A stretch of 64,000 nt of DNA, taken from assembly GCA_034006035.1 (NCBI GenBank), contig JAVETN010000003.1, positions 200,472-264,471 of the forward strand. Reading direction: 5' to 3'. Numbering within the stretch: position 1 is the stretch's first letter; each line of letters starts with the position of its first letter. Source of the DNA: Desulforegulaceae bacterium (GTDB lineage: Bacteria; Desulfobacterota; Desulfobacteria; Desulfobacterales; JACKCP01). The notes under the pieces were generated by a model. That model worked only from the letters and a program-made list of their open reading frames with translations. It was not told the origin of the DNA and made no database searches. This document shows, piece by piece, positions 8,987 through 18,089 of this stretch. The translations under genes and the position numbers were made by a program.

Positions 8987-9799
8987 TTAATTGTTTTTTT
9001 TAACTCTTTGTTCTGCTTTTTCTTGATCCACCTGAAAAATACCTGTGGGGTCAACCTGGAAAAACATTGCTTTAAGCCAGGCAAATCCGAACTGAAGAAG
9101 CTCTACGTCATCGCTGAATCTTTCAATAAGGTTGTCATCAAGGTTGTACATTTCCTTGAACCCGCTTTCCAAAACAAACCTTCTAAAAGCATCTATGTTG
9201 TAGCAGACCATGAAAAAAAGTTTTTTACTTTTTTCAGAAAATTTCATTGTTGTGGTTGTTGTTTGCTTTCTTATAACAAGATCCATCCATCCTGAATTTA
9301 TTTTGTCTCTTTCTTCAATCCCTTGATCTTGTCTCCATTCTTTTACTGTCATTTCATTTTTTTCAAGGTGACCTTTGCAGGTAGGCTCTGTAATGAGAAA
9401 AAAGAAGTCTTTGTCTTCATTTTCTTTCATTCTATGACTTAAGGATCCAAATCCTACAGGATAATATCGGCATATTGTGGGTCTGTCCTCGTAAATAATG
9501 CACCCTTCAACGTCTTTTACAAAAGGACAGGATTTTCTTTCATCATCAAGCATTCTCAGTGTAATTATAGGAAGATCTGTTTTTTCCAGCATATTAGGCT
9601 CTGTATAAATTGAGAGAAATTCGGATGAGTCAATTTCCATCTTATTTTTTATTTTAATTATGTCATAGGGAGTGAGCATAATGTTTATATTTCTGCAGCA
9701 ATTGGTAAAACAGCTTACTCCAGGATGGCATTTGAATTGAAATTTACTATTTTCATTTAATTCAACAGGTTTAATTTCTGCTTTTATATCTTTTGTCAT
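8987..9799 (-). CDS. YkgJ-family cysteine-cluster protein
   Basis: A 270-residue protein with the YkgJ/CxxCxxCC-type cysteine signature, probably binding zinc or an iron-sulfur cluster. Visible motifs are FKCHPGVSCFTNCCRNINI (about 23-41) and CPFVKDVEGCIIYEDRPTIC followed by RYYPVGF (near 91-117). The longer form with a C-terminal alpha-helical region is common in sulfate-reducing Desulfobacterota. Function is unknown; earlier annotations as 'Fe-S oxidoreductase' are unproven. The gene is monocistronic. Confidence 0.85.
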   Translation of the reverse strand: MTKDIKAEIKPVELNENSKFQFKCHPGVSCFTNCCRNINIMLTPYDIIKIKNKMEIDSSEFLSIYTEPNMLEKTDLPIITLRMLDDERKSCPFVKDVEGCIIYEDRPTICRYYPVGFGSLSHRMKENEDKDFFFLITEPTCKGHLEKNEMTVKEWRQDQGIEERDKINSGWMDLVIRKQTTTTTMKFSEKSKKLFFMVCYNIDAFRRFVLESGFKEMYNLDDNLIERFSDDVELLQFGFAWLKAMFFQVDPTGIFQVDQEKAEQRVKKNN

Positions 9800-9946
9800 T
9801 TTAATATCTCCATTAGTTTATAATTAAGAAGTTGAAAATACCATTAATTGGTTAAATGTCAAATCAGGTCTTGAGTTTTTTTTAAAACAATACTTATATA
9901 GTTTTAATAAAATTTAAGTTTAATTCCAAATTAACGGAGTAAAGGT

Positions 9947-11011
9947 ATGGATTTACAAATCATAAAGTCTAATCAATTAAAGGAAAAACCAGCTGAGGAC
10001 AAGCTGAGTTTTGGCAAAATGTTTACAGACCACATGTTTATTATGGATTATGAAACAGGAATCGGATGGAATGATCCAAGAATTCAACCTTTTGGTCCTT
10101 TTACCATTTCTCCGGCAACTTCTGTACTTCATTATGCTCAGGCAATTTTTGAAGGACTAAAAGCCTATAAAAACTCTAAAGGCGAGGTAGTTCTTTTTAG
10201 GGCAAAAGAAAATTTCAAGCGAATGAATAAATCAGCAAAAAGAATGTGCATTCCTGAATTTGATGAAGATTTTGTTTTTAATTCTCTTAAGGAGCTTATA
10301 AAAATTGATAAGGACTGGGTTCCCTCAAAAGAAGGAACTTCCCTTTATATAAGACCTGCAATAATTGCTACAGATGAATATGTTGGAATAAAGGCATCTG
10401 ATAATTATAGATTTTTTATAATTATGTGTCCTGTGGGAGCCTATTATTCAGCAGGCTTTGATCCTGTTAAAATCTGGATTACCAAAGATTATGTAAGAGC
10501 AGTTCCCGGAGGTGTGGGAGAAGCAAAAACTGCAGGTAACTATGCAGCAAGTCTTTATGCGTCAGAAGAAGCCATGAAAAAAGGTTATAATCAGGTTTTA
10601 TGGCTTGACGGGATAGAAAAGAAATACATTGAGGAAGTGGGCTCAATGAATATATTCTTTGTTATTGATGGAGAAATTATAACCCCAAAACTCACAGGCA
10701 GTATTCTTCCGGGAATAACAAGAGATTCTGTAATAGCAATGGCAAAAAAAGAAGGCTACAAGGTTAGAGAAGAAAGAATTTCAGTAGAGGATGTAATAAA
10801 AGCCCATAAAAGCGGAAAGCTTGATGAAGTTTTTGGAAGCGGAACTGCTGCAGTTATATCTCCGGTTGGAGAAATTGCCTATGGAGACGAAAAAATAGTT
10901 GTGGGTGATGGTAAAACAGGAAAAATTTCAGCAAAATTTTTTGAAAACCTGACAGGAATTCAGTATGGAAAAAAACCAGACCCTTTTGACTGGATGATAA
11001 AAGTTTGCTGA
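9947..11011 (+). CDS. ilvE: Branched-chain amino acid aminotransferase
   Basis: A 354-residue fold-type IV PLP enzyme that interconverts Leu, Ile and Val with their 2-oxo acids. The PLP lysine lies in GEAKTAGNYAASLYASE (around residue 187). IEEVGSMNIFFVI and FGSGTAAVISPVGEI are the class-IV aminotransferase signatures that contact the cofactor phosphate and substrate. Length fits the IlvE/BCAT-II type rather than D-amino-acid transaminase. AAGAAGGCTGA at 11050 begins the terminator that separates it from galU. Confidence 0.93.
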   Translation: MDLQIIKSNQLKEKPAEDKLSFGKMFTDHMFIMDYETGIGWNDPRIQPFGPFTISPATSVLHYAQAIFEGLKAYKNSKGEVVLFRAKENFKRMNKSAKRMCIPEFDEDFVFNSLKELIKIDKDWVPSKEGTSLYIRPAIIATDEYVGIKASDNYRFFIIMCPVGAYYSAGFDPVKIWITKDYVRAVPGGVGEAKTAGNYAASLYASEEAMKKGYNQVLWLDGIEKKYIEEVGSMNIFFVIDGEIITPKLTGSILPGITRDSVIAMAKKEGYKVREERISVEDVIKAHKSGKLDEVFGSGTAAVISPVGEIAYGDEKIVVGDGKTGKISAKFFENLTGIQYGKKPDPFDWMIKVC

Positions 11012-11049
11012 TTTAAACTTTTGTTAGATAATTGAAAAATTATAAAAAA

Positions 11050-11090
11050 AGAAGGCTGAAATGAAAAAAGATATCAGCCTTATTTTTATA
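11050..11090. terminator. Bidirectional rho-independent terminator (ilvE / galU)
   Basis: AAGGCTGA (11052-11059) pairs with TCAGCCTT (11074-11081). The stem is followed by TATTTTTATA on the plus strand and by CTTTTTTTATA on the minus strand. It lies between two convergent genes, so it can stop both transcripts. Confidence 0.8.
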
Positions 11091-11121
11091 ATATAATTAC
11101 AGGATAAAGTTAAAACTTTGG

Positions 11122-11985
11122 CTAAGTATAGTTTTTTATAAACTCTAAAAGTTCATCTTTAATTTCAGGCTGTTCCATACAAAATGCAAAATTAGCCTTT
11201 TGAAATCCTGCCTTGCTTCCGCAGTCAAATCTTTTGCCTTTAAATCTGTAGCCGTATACAGGCTGTGATTCCATAAGCTCTGCCATTGCATCTGTGAGCT
11301 GGATTTCTCCTCCTGCTCCTTCGTTTGTATTTTGTAAAATTTCAAAAATTTTAGGGGTAAGAATATATCTTCCAATAATTGCAAGATTTGATGGAGCATC
11401 CTCAGGCTTTGGTTTTTCAATCATTTTCTTTATCTGAACAAGACTGTTTCCCATTTCATCAGCATCTACTATCCCATATTTATCCGTATGTTTTGGATCA
11501 ATTTCTTCAATGGCTGCGATTGATGCTCTTACCCTGTCAAATTCATTTATCATTTGTTTTAAAACAGAGTTGTCTGACTTGATAAGATCGTCTGCAAGTA
11601 AAACTGCAAAAGGTTCATCTCCAACAATATCTCTAGCACACCAGATGGCGTGGCCAAGTCCTCTTGCTTCGTTTTGTCTTGTGTAGATAATAGTTCCTGA
11701 TTCAGGAACTATATTCATTACACTTTCCAAGAGCTTGTCTTTCCCCTTTGTAAGAAGAGTATTTTGAAGTCTGTGCGAATAGTCAAAATGATCTTCAAGA
11801 GCACTTTTACCCCGGCCTGTAACAAAAATAATCTGCTCAATTCCTGCTTCAAGTGCTTCTTCAACTGCATATTGAATAAGAGGTTTATCAACAACAGGAA
11901 GCATTTCTTTGGGCATTGCTTTTGTTGCAGGAAGAAATCTTGTTCCAAGACCGGCAACAGGGAAAACAGCTTTTTTTATTTTCAT
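11122..11985 (-). CDS. galU: UTP-glucose-1-phosphate uridylyltransferase
   Basis: A 287-residue nucleotidyltransferase that makes UDP-glucose for polysaccharide and envelope synthesis. The N-terminus MKIKKAVFPVAGLGTRFLPA contains the nucleotide-binding GxGTR loop. KAMPKEMLPVVDKPLIQY, PFAVLLADDLI and GYRFKGKRFDCGSKAGFQKA are GalU signatures. I chose the ATG at 11983-11985 because the family begins right there; a longer frame (to 12039) adds 18 unconserved residues and overlaps the upstream gene. It probably belongs to a four-gene leftward run that begins with pyrR. Confidence 0.94.
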   Translation of the reverse strand: MKIKKAVFPVAGLGTRFLPATKAMPKEMLPVVDKPLIQYAVEEALEAGIEQIIFVTGRGKSALEDHFDYSHRLQNTLLTKGKDKLLESVMNIVPESGTIIYTRQNEARGLGHAIWCARDIVGDEPFAVLLADDLIKSDNSVLKQMINEFDRVRASIAAIEEIDPKHTDKYGIVDADEMGNSLVQIKKMIEKPKPEDAPSNLAIIGRYILTPKIFEILQNTNEGAGGEIQLTDAMAELMESQPVYGYRFKGKRFDCGSKAGFQKANFAFCMEQPEIKDELLEFIKNYT

Positions 11986-12010
11986 GGTTATTAAAGGTCT
12001 CCAGTTTAAT

Positions 12011-12409
12011 TTATTTTGCCTGTTCGTATGCTTCTTCAATTCTTTTTCTTATATATTGGATATTTTCATCTGTTCCCTCATCAAGGTCAAAACAGTGTCC
12101 GTCTTCACCAAGAAGTCCCCCTGGAACAAAATCACCTTCTTCATTTGGATCGTTAATTGTATCTCCGTAAAAACAGACAGAAAGCCATCTGTCCATAGGA
12201 TCATCATCAATAATATCAAGAAGAACAAATAAAGGTCTTGATTGTCCCTTTTTTTTGCCTCTTAAAGAATAACTTATTCCAGGTCTTGAATTGAGTTCAA
12301 GCTCAACATCTGTTTTTGATTCAAGAAAATCTTTAAAAACAATAAAACTTTCTTTTGTTTTTGTTCCTGAATCTTTCCAGTCTTTAATCAGTTTTTTTAA
12401 TTCTTCCAT
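12011..12409 (-). CDS. Conserved hypothetical acidic protein
   Basis: A 132-residue soluble, acidic protein with no motif I recognise. Visible landmarks are an N-terminal helix (MEELKKLIKDWKDSG), PLFVLLDIIDDDPMDRWLSV in the centre and an acidic C-terminal part around EDGHCFDLDEGTDENI. No signal peptide or membrane segment is present. It sits between the MoaB-like gene and galU in the same direction, with a 25-base gap to galU. Function unknown. Confidence 0.7.
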   Translation of the reverse strand: MEELKKLIKDWKDSGTKTKESFIVFKDFLESKTDVELELNSRPGISYSLRGKKKGQSRPLFVLLDIIDDDPMDRWLSVCFYGDTINDPNEEGDFVPGGLLGEDGHCFDLDEGTDENIQYIRKRIEEAYEQAK

Positions 12410-12425
12410 TATTTATCTCCTTATT

Positions 12426-12926
12426 TCAATTTCTTATATTATTCACAATATGCTCAAGCTCTGGAAAAATAAGAGCTTTTGATGCAAGTTTGCATGCACC
12501 CACGCTTTTAGGAAGACAGAAAATAACAGTTTTTCCTGCTATTCCTGCTTTTGCTCTTGATAAAATGGCTGGTGAATCAATCTGTTCAAGCCTTATTGAG
12601 GTGAAAGCAGATGAAAAACCTGTAATTTCTTTTGTAAAAAGAGGGGAGATTGTTTCTATTGTAATATCATTTCTACCCAGTCCTGTTCCTCCTGTTGTAA
12701 TTATACAATGGGGATTTTCATAAAAAATTAAATTTGTAACAGCAGTGCTTATTTCACTGAAGTTATTTTTGACCGTTATCCGTTTTAAAAGATTGTGGCC
12801 TTCTTTTTTTATTCTTTTTTCAATCCAGTTACCGCTTCTATGCTTCTTGTTTTTTGATGAAGATATAACAACAACAGCAATATCAAGTTTTTTAAAAGGT
12901 TTTTTTATATATGTTTTTAATCCCAT
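12426..12926 (-). CDS. MoaB/Mog-like molybdopterin-binding protein
   Basis: A 166-residue MoCF_biosynth-domain protein, probably the molybdopterin adenylyltransferase MoaB that prepares molybdopterin for metal insertion. The signature CIITTGGTGLGRNDITIETISPL is the conserved GGTG(x)xxxD(x)T motif. LPKSVGACKLASKALIFPELEHI matches the family C-terminus. It starts one base within the pyrR stop (TAATG), so the two are translationally coupled. The Mo/W cofactor context fits an anaerobe with formate or aldehyde enzymes, none of which is in view. Confidence 0.88.
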   Translation of the reverse strand: MGLKTYIKKPFKKLDIAVVVISSSKNKKHRSGNWIEKRIKKEGHNLLKRITVKNNFSEISTAVTNLIFYENPHCIITTGGTGLGRNDITIETISPLFTKEITGFSSAFTSIRLEQIDSPAILSRAKAGIAGKTVIFCLPKSVGACKLASKALIFPELEHIVNNIRN

Positions 12927-13465
12927 TAATTTTCTCCGGTTATAAATACCATGTCCTCACCGTCGACTTCTTTTACAAAAACATTCACTCTTTCATTTTT
13001 TTCAGTTTCAATAAACTTCCCTGTAACATCTGGCTGGATGGGAAGTTCTCTGTGATCTCTGTCAATTAGTGCAGCAAACATTATTCTACTGGGTCTTCCA
13101 AAATCAAGAAGTGCATCTATAGCAGCTCTTGTTGTTCTTCCTGTGAAAATAACATCATCAATAAGAATAATTTCCTTGTCATCAACTGAAAAATAAATTT
13201 TTGATTCCTTAACCTCAGGATGGATAGAAATTCTTGTCCAGTCGTCTCTATATAAATTTATATCAATTTCTCCTATTGGAAAATCTGAATCTGCAATTTT
13301 ATCCATTATTTTTTTAAGTCTTTTTGCAAGAAAGACTCCCCTTGTGTAAATTCCTACAATTGCAATTTTTTTTGGGGATGAAACTTTTTCAAGAATTTCA
13401 TAAGCCATCCTTGTAAGCTTTCTTGATATTTCATTTTCATTAAGAATTACACGTTTTTCTTTCAT
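12926..13465 (-). CDS. pyrR: Bifunctional PyrR: pyr attenuation regulator / uracil phosphoribosyltransferase
   Basis: A 179-residue type I phosphoribosyltransferase. The PRPP-binding loop is IILIDDVIFTGRTTRAAIDA (about 108-127), and VGIYTRGVFLA and ALIDRDHRELPIQPDVTGK are PyrR signatures. In other bacteria PyrR binds pyr mRNA in response to UMP and also makes UMP from uracil. No pyr biosynthetic gene or PyrR-type attenuator is seen here. It heads a leftward run pyrR-moaB-like-hypothetical-galU. Confidence 0.92.
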   Translation of the reverse strand: MKEKRVILNENEISRKLTRMAYEILEKVSSPKKIAIVGIYTRGVFLAKRLKKIMDKIADSDFPIGEIDINLYRDDWTRISIHPEVKESKIYFSVDDKEIILIDDVIFTGRTTRAAIDALLDFGRPSRIMFAALIDRDHRELPIQPDVTGKFIETEKNERVNVFVKEVDGEDMVFITGEN

Positions 13466-13542
13466 TTTATTACTCCGATGGTATAAAAGTTGTCATTGAT
13501 AATAGGACGTTTGGCAATTACCTTCAACAATGAATTTTGACT

Positions 13543-14007
13543 ATGAAAGATTATGGGCTTGTTCTTATTCACAATAAAGAAGAAAATTCTTTTAAAATTG
13601 ATCAAAAACTTGAATCTGTAAAAGGTTTTTTTAAATCAATTGTTATAGTTTCGCATTCACCTGAAAAATTTGGAGAGTCCTTATTTCCTGTGATTGTGCC
13701 TTTTATGGGAAACTCTTTTTTTTCCCAGATTTATTCAGGGCTTTTTTTTATGGAGGATAAAAATATTCTTGCACTAGATTCAGGCTTTCTTTTTCCGGTT
13801 TTAAAAAATTTGGAAAAACTTAAGAAAAATCTCCACAAAGGCGTTGATGCTGCTCTTTTTTATGAAAAAAACAAGTATATTTTAACTCCCGGAGCATACT
13901 CAACAAAAATTTTAAATAAGTTTAGAAAAAATGTCTTTGATCCTGATTATGATGAGTTGTTTATTAAAAGAATGAAAATAAATAAAATTTTTAATGGGGA
14001 ATCATGA
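13543..14007 (+). CDS. Degenerate MobA-like nucleotidyltransferase-fold protein
   Basis: A 155-residue protein. MKDYGLVLIHNKEENSFKID aligns in layout with the start of MobA (molybdenum cofactor guanylyltransferase), but the nucleotide-binding GGxSxRMGxDK loop is absent. VIVPFMGNSFFSQIYSGL and NILALDSGFLFPVL resemble the later MobA segments that contain the GPLAGI and CDMPF motifs. It therefore looks like a catalytically dead or repurposed relative. An ATG at 13543 is chosen over an in-frame TTG at 13537. mltA overlaps its stop by 4 bases (ATGA). The assignment is tentative. Confidence 0.45.
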   Translation: MKDYGLVLIHNKEENSFKIDQKLESVKGFFKSIVIVSHSPEKFGESLFPVIVPFMGNSFFSQIYSGLFFMEDKNILALDSGFLFPVLKNLEKLKKNLHKGVDAALFYEKNKYILTPGAYSTKILNKFRKNVFDPDYDELFIKRMKINKIFNGES

Positions 14008-15182
14008 AACGATTTTTAATGTTTTTTGTTATTGTTTTTTTCTTTTGTTCTTGTGGATCAAAAGATAATCTTAAAAAAGATTTTTTTAAAGAAGTAAAAA
14101 AAAGTAATTATCCTGTTTTTACCGATGATATGGGATTTGACGGGCTTTTAAGAGCTATAGATATGTCTTTGTCCTATTATAGTGTTTTTAGAGATGATAA
14201 AGATTTTTCTTTTGGGGAAAATAAAGTAAGTAAAGCTAAGCTGGAAAAGTCATTAAAAAGTTTTAAGAATTTCATTGAAAACTCACCTTCTTTAAAAGAG
14301 CTTGAAAAATATATTTCAGATAATTTTATTCTTTATTCTCCCCATTCCCAAGACACAGAAAAGTCTTTTTTATTCACAGGTTATTACGAACCTGAGCTTA
14401 AAGGAAGTTTAATAAAAACGGATAAATATCTTTATCCCCTTTATCTTCTTCCCAAAAATATGGTTTATGTTGAACTTGACAAATTTTCTTCTTCATATGG
14501 AAAGAAAAAACTTACAGCAAGAAAAGATGGCAATAGGATAATTCCTTATTTTACAAACGAGGAAATCGCTTTTGAAGGAGCACTTGAAAAAGAAGGAGAA
14601 GTAATTGTTTGGCTTGACAGTCAGGTGGATTTGTTTTTTTTACAAATTCAGGGCTCAGGAAAAGTTTATCTTGAAAACGGTGAGGTCTTAAGGGTTCATT
14701 ATGCCGGAGGAAATGGGCATAGCTATAAAAGCATAGGTAAATATCTTATTGAGCAAAATAAAATGACTTTAAAGGAAATGTCTATGCAAAGCCTTAAAAA
14801 ATATCTTGAAGAAAACCCCGAAGAGCTAAGGGAAGTTTTGTCATACAATACAAGCTATGTTTTTTTTGAAGAAGTGGAAGGCGGCCCTTATGGAGCTCTT
14901 TCAAGGGAGGTTACCCCCGGAAGATCCCTGGCCCTTGATTTGAAACTTTATCCCAGAGGCGGTCTTGTTTATATTGAAGCAAAAAAGCCTGTTTTGTCAG
15001 GAAACAAAGAAATAAAATCTTGGAAAGATATGAAAAGATTTATGTTTATTCAAGATACCGGAGGGGCAATCAAGGGATATTTCAGGGGAGATGTTTTTTT
15101 TGGATGCGGAGAGTATGCTGAAATAGCAGCCGGCCATCTTGCAGATAAAGGTAATATTTATCTTTTTATACCTTATAACTAA
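14004..15182 (+). CDS. mltA: Membrane-bound lytic murein transglycosylase A (lipoprotein)
   Basis: A 392-residue MltA-type lytic transglycosylase that cleaves peptidoglycan glycan strands and forms 1,6-anhydroMurNAc ends. Residues 1-17 are a lipoprotein signal ending in lipobox FCSC. MltA-domain hallmarks are FTGYYEPELKGS, RIIPYFTNEEI and VDLFFLQIQGSGKVYLENG. The C-terminal 3D domain shows FIQDTGGAIKGYFRGDVFFG, with the catalytic Asp in QDTGGAI and a second Asp in GD. It is coupled to the upstream MobA-like gene by an ATGA overlap, although no functional link is evident. Confidence 0.92.
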   Translation: MKRFLMFFVIVFFFCSCGSKDNLKKDFFKEVKKSNYPVFTDDMGFDGLLRAIDMSLSYYSVFRDDKDFSFGENKVSKAKLEKSLKSFKNFIENSPSLKELEKYISDNFILYSPHSQDTEKSFLFTGYYEPELKGSLIKTDKYLYPLYLLPKNMVYVELDKFSSSYGKKKLTARKDGNRIIPYFTNEEIAFEGALEKEGEVIVWLDSQVDLFFLQIQGSGKVYLENGEVLRVHYAGGNGHSYKSIGKYLIEQNKMTLKEMSMQSLKKYLEENPEELREVLSYNTSYVFFEEVEGGPYGALSREVTPGRSLALDLKLYPRGGLVYIEAKKPVLSGNKEIKSWKDMKRFMFIQDTGGAIKGYFRGDVFFGCGEYAEIAAGHLADKGNIYLFIPYN

Positions 15183-15451
15183 AACTGATTTGTAAAAAAA
15201 TTATAAAAACTTTTCTTGATTGGTTGTTTTTTAAATATTCATTTTTAGAGAGTTTAGAAATTGCTATAAGTTTAGCAGGTTTATTTTTCTTGCTTTAACA
15301 TTTGATTTTTTAAACTGAAAAAGAATAATAGTAATTGGTTGCTTCATATTTAGTGCTTTGGATTTTTTGTAAAATTTAAATCTGCTGATTTGATAGATCT
15401 GTTTTTTTAGTTTGATGCTAAGCTGATTTATTTTTCTAATTAATTATACCC

Positions 15452-16918
15452 TTAGGTAGAATCTATATATTTTTTTACTGTTCTCCTATCAAGACCTGTT
15501 CTTCTTGCCACTTCTTCAAAATTTGCAAATCTTTCATATAAAAGTGTACAATATCCAGACATAAGCTCATGAGCTCCAATTTCTCCTTTTACAAGCCCTG
15601 AAACAAGAAGTTCTTCAACTCCCTTGTTGATTTTGTTTTTACTGAGATAATGTTTATTCAATAAAACACTTCTTGTGCATTGTTCCAATTCTCTTACATT
15701 TCCAGGCCACTGATAATTAAAACCAAGCTGATTTTCAATGACATCTAAAACCATTTCTATACACTCAGAAGAATCCTTACCTATGATACGCTTAACAGTA
15801 ATGATTACCAGCTCTTTAAGCTCATCAGGCTCTTCTCTGATACGCTGCCTCAAAGGCGGCACATTGATAATGTCCGAGCAGAGCCTGTAATAAAAATCAT
15901 CTCTGAAAACATCTCCATTTTCAATTGATTCAAAATTCCTATTTGTGGCGGCTATAACACGGCCATTAAATCTTTCTTGTTTGTGGCTTCCAACCTGACT
16001 AAAAACCCGTTCTTGAAGGACTTGAAGAAGCTTTATCTGAACAGGTTCGGAAATTTCACCTATTTCATCAAGAAAAATTGCTCCGTTTTTACTGCATTTT
16101 TGAAAAACCCCTTCAAAATTCTCCACTGCTCCTGTAAACGACCCTTTTTTATGGCCGAAAAGTTCAGATTCAAGAAGAGTTTCTGGAAACTGTGACAGAT
16201 TAAGAGAAACAAAAGAACGGACAAAGCTTTCTTCAAAACATTTTTTCTTTTCATCAAAAGGAATAAAACCGCTTTTTCCTATGGCACTTGCAGCTGTTCC
16301 CTTTCCAGTACCAGTTTCACCGAGAATTAAAGTTGAAAAATCTTCCATACGATTATAAAGGTATTTTGAATACATTCTTAAATCGTGAGTAAAAACATTG
16401 TTCCATAGTTTGCGTTTCAAATCCTGCATGATTGCACTTTTGCCTTTAAGCGAGTCTCTTATAAAATAAAAGGCTCTTCTTATCTGATAACAAAGTGCAA
16501 AATAAAGATTGATTGAGGCATTATCAAATCCTCTTGATTCAAGCATTTTATAAGCGGCTCTGACAAATGAAACTTTTATGGAAGTATCTCCTGCTTTAAT
16601 TTGCTGAAGAATAAGCTCATCGAAATTCTTGCGAAACTTGTAAAAAAAATCAAATAAAAATGTTGTTTCAATAAGCAATCTATCATTGCCTTCAAAATTA
16701 TGGATTGTAAGGCCTTGTTTTTCAAGCTCTGAAATACGAGACATTACACCTTTAATTGTTTTATCTATAATATTCTTTCCTGGAGAGTCTAGAAAAAACC
16801 CTGCAATTTCCATATCAAGCTGCTTTCTTTTATCACTAAAAGGGTTGGCAACAACAGCATCAGCGACAAGTGTAAAAAAATTTCTTTGTTCATTGGTAAG
16901 GCTTATTTTTTTATTCAT
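15452..16918 (-). CDS. Sigma-54-dependent enhancer-binding activator
   Basis: A 488-residue AAA+ activator of sigma-54 RNA polymerase. The N-terminal 185 residues form a helical sensor region with no response-regulator, PAS or GAF signature I can see. The AAA+ domain has Walker A LGETGTGKGT, the sigma-54 contact loop as GSFTGA (a Ser variant of GAFTGA) and Walker B GAIFLDEIGE. A Fis-type helix-turn-helix closes the protein (FEEVARRTGLDRRTVKKYI). I chose ATG 16918, preceded by GGAG; a GTG at 16933 is also in frame. It is the obvious candidate regulator of the -24/-12 promoter of the megasynthase 1.2 kb away. Confidence 0.88.
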   Translation of the reverse strand: MNKKISLTNEQRNFFTLVADAVVANPFSDKRKQLDMEIAGFFLDSPGKNIIDKTIKGVMSRISELEKQGLTIHNFEGNDRLLIETTFLFDFFYKFRKNFDELILQQIKAGDTSIKVSFVRAAYKMLESRGFDNASINLYFALCYQIRRAFYFIRDSLKGKSAIMQDLKRKLWNNVFTHDLRMYSKYLYNRMEDFSTLILGETGTGKGTAASAIGKSGFIPFDEKKKCFEESFVRSFVSLNLSQFPETLLESELFGHKKGSFTGAVENFEGVFQKCSKNGAIFLDEIGEISEPVQIKLLQVLQERVFSQVGSHKQERFNGRVIAATNRNFESIENGDVFRDDFYYRLCSDIINVPPLRQRIREEPDELKELVIITVKRIIGKDSSECIEMVLDVIENQLGFNYQWPGNVRELEQCTRSVLLNKHYLSKNKINKGVEELLVSGLVKGEIGAHELMSGYCTLLYERFANFEEVARRTGLDRRTVKKYIDST

Positions 16919-17092
16919 TAATCTTTTCTCCACACAACTATTAATTAAGAGCTGTTGTTCAGCTGGGGAACAAAAGTCTTTTTTTCTTAAAACACTAAAT
17001 ATCTTGAAAAGTTGATCTTTTTGCTAAAATTTAAATCTGAAATCATTATAATTTTTTTGTTTGAAAGATGAAACTATAAATTCAGGCTAAAT

Positions 17093-17818
17093 TTAAATAT
17101 TGTTTTCGTAAACAAAAGACACAACATAGTTCTCTAATAAGAAAAATGATTCTGTACATACATTTTTTATTGGTACCCCATTATGATAAATCTTATTTTT
17201 AATAATCTCCACTTTTTTAAGGCTTTCGTTAAATCCTTTTTTTATATATTTGAGATAGCTTTCTTTTATTGTCCAGAGTTTTAAAATTTCAAAGTAGTTT
17301 TCTGGGCAAGTGAGCTTTTTTTCTTTTTTCGAAAAACCAGCATAGAGCAGATACTTGGTATTCAAGCATTTCAATTCTTCCAGATCAATTCCGATTCTTT
17401 GTTTTTCATTTATTGCTGAAACAGCATATTTACCTGAATGGGAAATAGAAATGTTTAAAAAAGGAAGGTTTTTTATCAAGGGAGCTCCGTAGATATCCTT
17501 TTCTGTTTCAATACTTCTAAAGGAAAGATGGGGATATTTGTTTTTTACAAGATTTTTAATACCTATTCTAGCACTCATCCATTCAAACTGTTTTTTTATT
17601 GTTTTAAAACCATTAATGGTTTTGATTTCTCTGGCAGAAAAAAAATTACCGAGAAAATAAAAATCAGCTGCTTTTATTTTTGTAGGTTTTGAAAAAAATG
17701 AAGAATGTTTTAAAAATTGGGAATTGTAAACTTTAAAAAGCTTGTAAATATCTATTATACAGATTTCTGTTTCCTGATAAATTTTTCCTGAAAAGGCTAT
17801 AAATCTTTTTAAATTCAT
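17093..17818 (-). CDS. 4'-phosphopantetheinyl transferase (Sfp type)
   Basis: A 241-residue PPTase that moves phosphopantetheine from CoA onto carrier proteins. The metal-binding signature GIDLEEL (about residue 138) and WTIKESYLKYIKKG (around 190) are the two Sfp/AcpT motifs, and ISHSGKYAVSAI precedes them. It diverges from the megasynthase gene across a shared 338-base region, which makes the three carrier domains of that protein its likely targets. The start is supported by GGAGAT upstream. Its unusual task would be modifying carriers with Thr rather than Ser. Confidence 0.88.
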   Translation of the reverse strand: MNLKRFIAFSGKIYQETEICIIDIYKLFKVYNSQFLKHSSFFSKPTKIKAADFYFLGNFFSAREIKTINGFKTIKKQFEWMSARIGIKNLVKNKYPHLSFRSIETEKDIYGAPLIKNLPFLNISISHSGKYAVSAINEKQRIGIDLEELKCLNTKYLLYAGFSKKEKKLTCPENYFEILKLWTIKESYLKYIKKGFNESLKKVEIIKNKIYHNGVPIKNVCTESFFLLENYVVSFVYENNI

Positions 17819-17973
17819 TTTTTTATCTCCAGATTAAATAATTTCATAAATAACTTATAAGCAATGATTGTTCCATAAACCCTAGTTAAATATGAAACCT
17901 CTGGAATTCCTTTCTTTAATCAAAAATCTTGATTTTAAGTTTAAACAGGTATCTGAGCCTTTTATGCATAATG

Positions 17974-17990
17974 TGTACATGGCAGGTACA
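17974..17990. promoter_or_regulatory. Candidate activator half-site dyad (TGTAC-N7-GTACA)
   Basis: TGTAC (17974-17978) and GTACA (17986-17990) form a dyad centred about 110 bases upstream of the sigma-54 promoter. That is the usual distance for an enhancer-binding protein site. Only one clear copy is seen, so this is a weak call. Confidence 0.35.
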
Positions 17991-18089
17991 TAAAAAGTTA
18001 GGAGTTTAATAAATAGTTTTTTAGTTCTGATTGCTTTAAATTAAAATATTTTCTTTAAAAACAACATCTTATTTGTTTTTTCTGGGCTA

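Noticed and set aside
11379-12232. Several open frames on the plus strand opposite galU and its neighbour
   Set aside because: They are shadows of the well-conserved minus-strand genes, have Cys/Phe-rich compositions and no ribosome sites.
12926-13536. PyrR attenuator
   Set aside because: No anti-terminator/terminator pair or PyrR-binding loop is visible near pyrR, and no pyr gene follows.
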